Of a stretch of DNA of 64,000 nucleotides, positions 60,694 to 64,000 are shown piece after piece. A program made the position numbers and the translations under genes. The notes beneath the pieces were generated by a model, which made no database searches, was not told the DNA's origin, and saw only the letters and a list, made by a program, of their open reading frames with translations. Source of the stretch: an uncultured Flavobacterium sp. (GTDB lineage Bacteria; Bacteroidota; Bacteroidia; Flavobacteriales; Flavobacteriaceae); NCBI RefSeq assembly GCF_951805225.1, contig NZ_OX638201.1:372001-436000 (forward strand). The letters run 5' to 3'. The first letter of the stretch is position 1. Each line of letters opens with the position of its first letter.

Positions 60694-60993
60694 TTTGTCA
60701 TTTCGAGGAACGAGAAATCACACGAGAAGCTCGACAAAAAAATCCGCATAAAACAATAAAAAAATCCGTTTAAATCCGCGTTTTCGCTTTAGCGAATCCG
60801 TATCATCCGCGTATTATTTTTCAGAAATAATTTTCAGATTTACATTTCAAGATTTTTCCTGAATTTATTTTTGGATCTGGTATAAAAACAGCTTCTTCCA
60901 GTCGCTTTTTTATCATCACAAAAAAATAAATAATAAAAAAAATCCTTTTAAATCCGCGCTTTCGCATTAGCGAATCCATATAATCCGCGGACC
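60694..60993. repeat. Repeat cluster downstream of ychF
   Basis: Three units follow one another in a gene-free gap (60573-61064). A TTTGTCATTTCGAGGAACGA...CGACAAA unit runs from 60694 to 60738. An ATCCGC-type unit with TTTTCGCTTTAGCGAATCCG lies at 60739-60816. A second ATCCGC-type unit with TTTCGCATTAGCGAATCCA lies at 60928-60993. The last two are relatives of the units at 26010-26056 and 31286-31390. Confidence 0.8.
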
Positions 60994-61064
60994 ATCATTT
61001 TTTTGGCTTAAAAATTGGTTACAACAAAAAAGACCACTTCATTAACCTAAAACAACCAACCAAA

Positions 61065-61742
61065 ATGCTAAAAACAACCTTCAAATTTCTAGGCTGGACA
61101 ATCCTCGGAATCATTACTTTTCTTGTTCTTTATGTAATCTCCGTTTATTTAATTTCTAAAATTACTGTCAATTCTGATATTGTACAAGTTGACGAAAAAG
61201 ACGCGATTCCTATTTACATACTTTCCAACGGAGTTCATACTGATATTGTGGTTCCAATTACGACTGAAATTAAAGATTGGCGAAACGAAATCCAATTCAG
61301 TCAAACACAATCAAAAGATAGTTTAATGCAATTTGTAGCTTTTGGCTGGGGCGATAAAGGATTTTATTTGCATACGCCGGAATGGTCAGATTTGAAAGCA
61401 AGTACGGCTTTAAAAGCTATTTTCGGAGTCAGTTCATCTGCAATGCATACTACGTTTTTTAAACAACTAAAAGAAGGCGAAAATTGTAAACGTATCCTGA
61501 TTTCAAAAGACAACTATCAAAAGTTAGTCGCCTATATTTCAGAAAGTTTCAATAATCCCACAAATCCGGAATGGATTCAAGGTTATAGCTACGGAAAGAA
61601 AGATGCTTTTTATGAAGCAAAAGGAAGTTACAGTTTGTTTTATACTTGTAATACCTGGGCAAACTGCGCACTAAAAGCCGCCAATCAAAAAGCAAGTTTA
61701 TGGACGATTTATGATAAAGGGATTTTTTGTCATTATCAATAA
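61065..61742 (+). CDS. TIGR02117/DUF2459 family protein
   Basis: A 225-residue protein with one N-terminal membrane helix (about 10-32). The family signature SNGVHTDIVVPI (about 55-66), FGWGDKGFYLHTPEW (about 94-108), the SAMHTTFF segment and a C-terminal cysteine block TCNTWANCALKAA (about 199-211) match TIGR02117/DUF2459. The conserved His and Cys suggest a papain-like or NlpC/P60-like hydrolase fold acting outside the membrane, but no activity is known to me. It is 8 bp upstream of a lipoprotein gene in the same direction. Confidence 0.88.
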   Translation: MLKTTFKFLGWTILGIITFLVLYVISVYLISKITVNSDIVQVDEKDAIPIYILSNGVHTDIVVPITTEIKDWRNEIQFSQTQSKDSLMQFVAFGWGDKGFYLHTPEWSDLKASTALKAIFGVSSSAMHTTFFKQLKEGENCKRILISKDNYQKLVAYISESFNNPTNPEWIQGYSYGKKDAFYEAKGSYSLFYTCNTWANCALKAANQKASLWTIYDKGIFCHYQ

Positions 61743-61750
61743 AAGTAGCC

Positions 61751-62425
61751 ATGAAAAAGATAATTTTAATTCTCATTTTACTTGTTGTTTTAACTTCATG
61801 TAAAAAAGCTGATGCTCCAGCTTGCGAAGACTGTTTGGCTTTTTATTTTGAAAATCCACAACCTTATAATGATTCTGAATTAACGGGCTTTCCATCTAAA
61901 TTCAGAGGATTGTATAGGAATGATGACTCAACTTTTATTAGAATTGAAGAGGATAGAATTTTAAGAGAATATTTCTATACAAATATCATTCATAAAAAGG
62001 CTTTAGATTCCTTAAAAGAGGATTATAATATTATAAATGGTAAACTGGTGATTAAAGATTTTAAAGCAGAATATAACCTAAAACCAAAAGGCGATTCAAT
62101 ACTTTTGACACGGAAAATGATTGATACTTTATTTAGATTTTCACTAAATCAGAAAGCAAAACGTATTAATGGTCAGTTGGTTTTAAGTAGAAAAGATTCT
62201 GTATTTTGGAATGTTCAGTTTCTTTCAATTGAAAAAAATACAATTAAGTTTAAAAATCTTTATGAAAAAGAAGATTTAAAGAAGTTAGATTCAGTTACCC
62301 AAATTAAAGGTAAAATGTTAGATTCAACTTCATATTTAATAAAACCAACGCGACGTGAGTTTAAAAATATCTTTAAAATTAAACATTTGGGAACGGATGC
62401 TGAGTATAAAAAGGTTTCAAAATAA
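61751..62425 (+). CDS. Hypothetical lipoprotein
   Basis: A 224-residue lipoprotein starting at ATG 61751 with lipobox cysteine 17 (VVLTSC), then KKADAPACEDC. The mature part is rich in Lys, Asp, Phe and Leu with alternating helix and strand, without a recognisable motif apart from the early C-x2-C pair. It starts 8 bp after the DUF2459 gene, so the two envelope proteins are very likely co-expressed. Nothing more can be said of its role. Confidence 0.78.
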   Translation: MKKIILILILLVVLTSCKKADAPACEDCLAFYFENPQPYNDSELTGFPSKFRGLYRNDDSTFIRIEEDRILREYFYTNIIHKKALDSLKEDYNIINGKLVIKDFKAEYNLKPKGDSILLTRKMIDTLFRFSLNQKAKRINGQLVLSRKDSVFWNVQFLSIEKNTIKFKNLYEKEDLKKLDSVTQIKGKMLDSTSYLIKPTRREFKNIFKIKHLGTDAEYKKVSK

Positions 62426-62454
62426 GATTTTTGATTTGTTTTATTTTCAAGTGT

Positions 62455-62661
62455 AATATGTGTAGTCCCTACGGGACATTTGTGTGGGGATGATTATTTT
62501 CTACCGACATTTAATCTCTACGAGATATATTAACTAGAGGCATTGTTTTGTTATTTTTGAAATATTGTTTTACTAAATATACTCCGTTAGGAGTAACATA
62601 TCGGTAGAAAATGTTCCAGAAAATCACCCCACGCAAATGTCTCGTACGGACTACACATATT
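62455..62661. repeat. Compound nested inverted-repeat element, 207 bp
   Basis: The left arm (62455-62507) holds TGTGTAGTCCCTACGGGACA, GGGGATGAT and TTTTCTACCGA. The right arm (62601-62661) holds TCGGTAGAAAAT, ATCACCCCACG and TGTCTCGTACGGACTACACA in mirrored order, with local mismatches. Small inner stems CTCTACGAGAT and ACTCCGTTAGGAGT add a third level. It fills most of the 355-bp gap 62426-62780, in which I see no gene. Confidence 0.85.
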
Positions 62662-62780
62662 ACACAGATATATTAAAAATGAAATTTAAACATGGTTAAA
62701 ATATAAAATTCATCTAAAATACAAGAATTCAAAATTTTTGAAAATTCCTTAAATTTGAGAGAATATCAAAAATACAGTTC

Positions 62781-63740
62781 ATGAAAATTAAAAATATATT
62801 CTCCAAAACTTGGTTTCTTCTAAAAAATACCTTTTTAGAATTTAACGATGATAATGCAATTAAGCTGAGTGCAGCATTGGCATATTACACCATATTTGCC
62901 TTGCCGCCTTTATTAATTATTATAATCACAATTTGTGGTTTCTTTTTTGGAGAAGAAGCTGTAACAGGAGAATTGTATGGACAAATTAATGGTTTGGTAG
63001 GTAATGGCGCGGCGAGTCAAATTCAGGAAGCTATAAAAAATGTGCAGTTATCCGGCGATAATCTTTTTGCAACAGTATTTGGAATCGTTATGTTGTTAAT
63101 TGGAGCATCTGGAGTTTTTGCTGAAATACAAAGTTCCATAAATTTTATTTGGGGATTACGTGCAAAACCAGACAAAGGGATTAAGAAATTTATTCAAAAT
63201 CGCTTAATGTCATTCTCTATGATTGCTTCAGTAGGATTTTTAATGTTGGTCAGTCTTTTTATAAGTACAACTTTAGACTTACTGAGTTCACGTTTAAAAG
63301 TATATTTTCCAGAGAGTACTGTTTATTTATTTTATGTGGTTAACCTAGTTATTGTGCTGGCGAGTATTACAACTCTTTTTGCCATTATTTTTAGAACATT
63401 GCCTGATGGAAAAATAAGATGGAAAGATGCTTTTATAGGATCAGGAGTTACAGCTGTCCTTTTTATGATTGGTAAATTTGCCATTGGTTTTTATTTAGGT
63501 AGTTCTACGGTTGCTTCTGTGTATGGTGCGGCAGGTTCTGTTATAATAATTCTGGTTTGGGTTTATTATTCGGCAATAATTCTTTACTTTGGAGCAGAAT
63601 TTACGAAAGTCTATGCTAAGTCTTATGGAGGAAAAATTTATCCAAACGAATATTCTGTAGAAATAGCAAAAGAAATTTATGAAATCGACAAACCCAAAAA
63701 AGAACCCATAGAAGAAACATTACAAAAAGAGAAACCATGA
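62781..63740 (+). CDS. YihY/BrkB family membrane protein
   Basis: A 319-residue inner-membrane protein with six helices between about 30 and 270. The family pattern is clear: DDNAIKLSAALAYYTIFALPPLLIIII (about 22-48), FWGLRA after the second pair of helices, and VASVYGAAGSVIIILVWVYYSAIILYFGAEFTKVYA (about 243-278). The hydrophilic tail is Lys/Glu-rich. Once thought to be RNase BN, the family is now of uncertain function, with a transporter as one idea. Its stop overlaps the start of the next gene by 4 bp (ATGA). Confidence 0.94.
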   Translation: MKIKNIFSKTWFLLKNTFLEFNDDNAIKLSAALAYYTIFALPPLLIIIITICGFFFGEEAVTGELYGQINGLVGNGAASQIQEAIKNVQLSGDNLFATVFGIVMLLIGASGVFAEIQSSINFIWGLRAKPDKGIKKFIQNRLMSFSMIASVGFLMLVSLFISTTLDLLSSRLKVYFPESTVYLFYVVNLVIVLASITTLFAIIFRTLPDGKIRWKDAFIGSGVTAVLFMIGKFAIGFYLGSSTVASVYGAAGSVIIILVWVYYSAIILYFGAEFTKVYAKSYGGKIYPNEYSVEIAKEIYEIDKPKKEPIEETLQKEKP

Positions 63741-64000
63741 AAATAGTAGCCTTTGGAGGAAGTAACAGTCAGCATTCTATCAACAAACATTTTGCAACTT
63801 ATGCAGCAAGCTTATTTGAAAATGCAGACGTCGAAGTTTTGGATTTGAATGATTTTGCAATGCCATTATTTAGTGTTGATTTAGAAAAAGAAATCGGTCA
63901 GCATGAACTTGCAAAAGCTTTTCTGAAAAAAATAGAAAGTGCTGATGTTTTAGTTATTTCTTTAGCAGAAAATAATGGAAATTATTCTGCGGCTTTTAAA
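63737..64000 (+). CDS. NAD(P)H-dependent FMN reductase, cut by the window end
   Basis: The first 88 residues of a flavodoxin-like reductase: MKIVAFGGSNSQHSINKHF carries the G-x-S-x2-S FMN-phosphate loop, and the strand VLVISLAENNGNYSAAF carries the N-G-x-Y flavin-contact segment. Members of PF03358 reduce quinones, azo dyes, chromate or flavins with NAD(P)H. The ATG overlaps the stop of the BrkB gene, so they are translationally coupled. The remaining half or so of the gene lies beyond the window. Confidence 0.88.
   Translation, partial: MKIVAFGGSNSQHSINKHFATYAASLFENADVEVLDLNDFAMPLFSVDLEKEIGQHELAKAFLKKIESADVLVISLAENNGNYSAAFK

Noticed and set aside
60694..60993. tRNA or other classical RNA gene in the ychF downstream gap
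   Set aside because: The hairpins do not form a cloverleaf and no T-loop-type GGTTCRAATCC sequence is present. I found no tRNA anywhere in the window.

Overview
The window looks like chromosomal DNA of a Flavobacterium-type member of the Bacteroidota. The evidence is low GC (roughly one third by eye), a SusC/SusD polysaccharide-utilisation locus, TonB receptors with carboxypeptidase-regulatory N-termini, almost no Shine-Dalgarno sequences, promoters of the TTTG-N19-21-TAnnTTTG type, several protein families (DUF6146/DUF6787-like, YaiO-like, TIGR02757) and many palindromic intergenic repeats. I found no tRNA, rRNA, CRISPR array, intact insertion sequence or prophage. All of this comes from reading the sequence; no database search was run.

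Layout. 1-5.9 kb: a small overlapping pair with a nucleotidyltransferase (toxin-antitoxin-like), a GT4 glycosyltransferase, a Wzx-like flippase, an MscS channel and a small membrane protein. 6.0-8.8 kb: uvrA. 9.1-20.9 kb: a complete beta-1,3-glucan (laminarin-type) utilisation locus made of a membrane-spanning sensor/HTH regulator, SusC, SusD, a PKD surface lipoprotein with a duplicated C-terminal module, a GH16 lipoprotein and a second secreted GH16. The inferred flow is surface binding and cleavage, import of oligosaccharides by SusCD, and induction by the regulator, possibly through a 29-bp-spaced direct repeat before susC. 21-25.7 kb: ECF sigma factor, a 47-residue ORF, a TPR protein, a cysteine-poor endonuclease III and Bcp peroxiredoxin. 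26-35 kb: a large unrecognised cytoplasmic protein, an MBL hydrolase, small envelope proteins, an isochorismatase-like hydrolase, a possible antitoxin relic, an esterase, a dihydroorotase homologue lacking its metal ligands, and a BatA-like protein. 35-38 kb: lactonase and DEAD-box helicase.

38.0-47.6 kb is the most unusual stretch. Eight genes run leftwards: LolD-type ATPase, GT-C-like polytopic protein, TIGR02757 protein, then a very tight five-gene block of membrane-anchored HEAT-repeat protein, processive GT2 synthase, TPR plus outer-membrane beta-barrel (YaiO-like), secreted DUF4838/glycosidase-like protein and a receiver-domain protein whose phosphoacceptor aspartate is a threonine. The last five have the part list of a synthase-dependent exopolysaccharide exporter (compare PgaA, PgaB and PgaC) without a PilZ or GGDEF partner. 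I rank this as the best candidate for an undescribed system.

47.7-54.8 kb: phosphodiester-glycosidase-like protein, small DUF proteins, a DUF937 protein with a calcium-loop motif, serA, serC and LuxC-type acyl-CoA reductase facing a divergent dicluster ferredoxin with a well-formed promoter. 55-64 kb: a CarboxypepD-regulatory envelope protein, a TonB receptor of unknown cargo, YchF GTPase, a DUF2459 protein, a lipoprotein, a YihY/BrkB membrane protein and the start of an FMN reductase cut by the window edge.

The intergenic DNA is rich in nested inverted repeats. At least five families occur, some in two to four copies, and many sit just downstream of genes.
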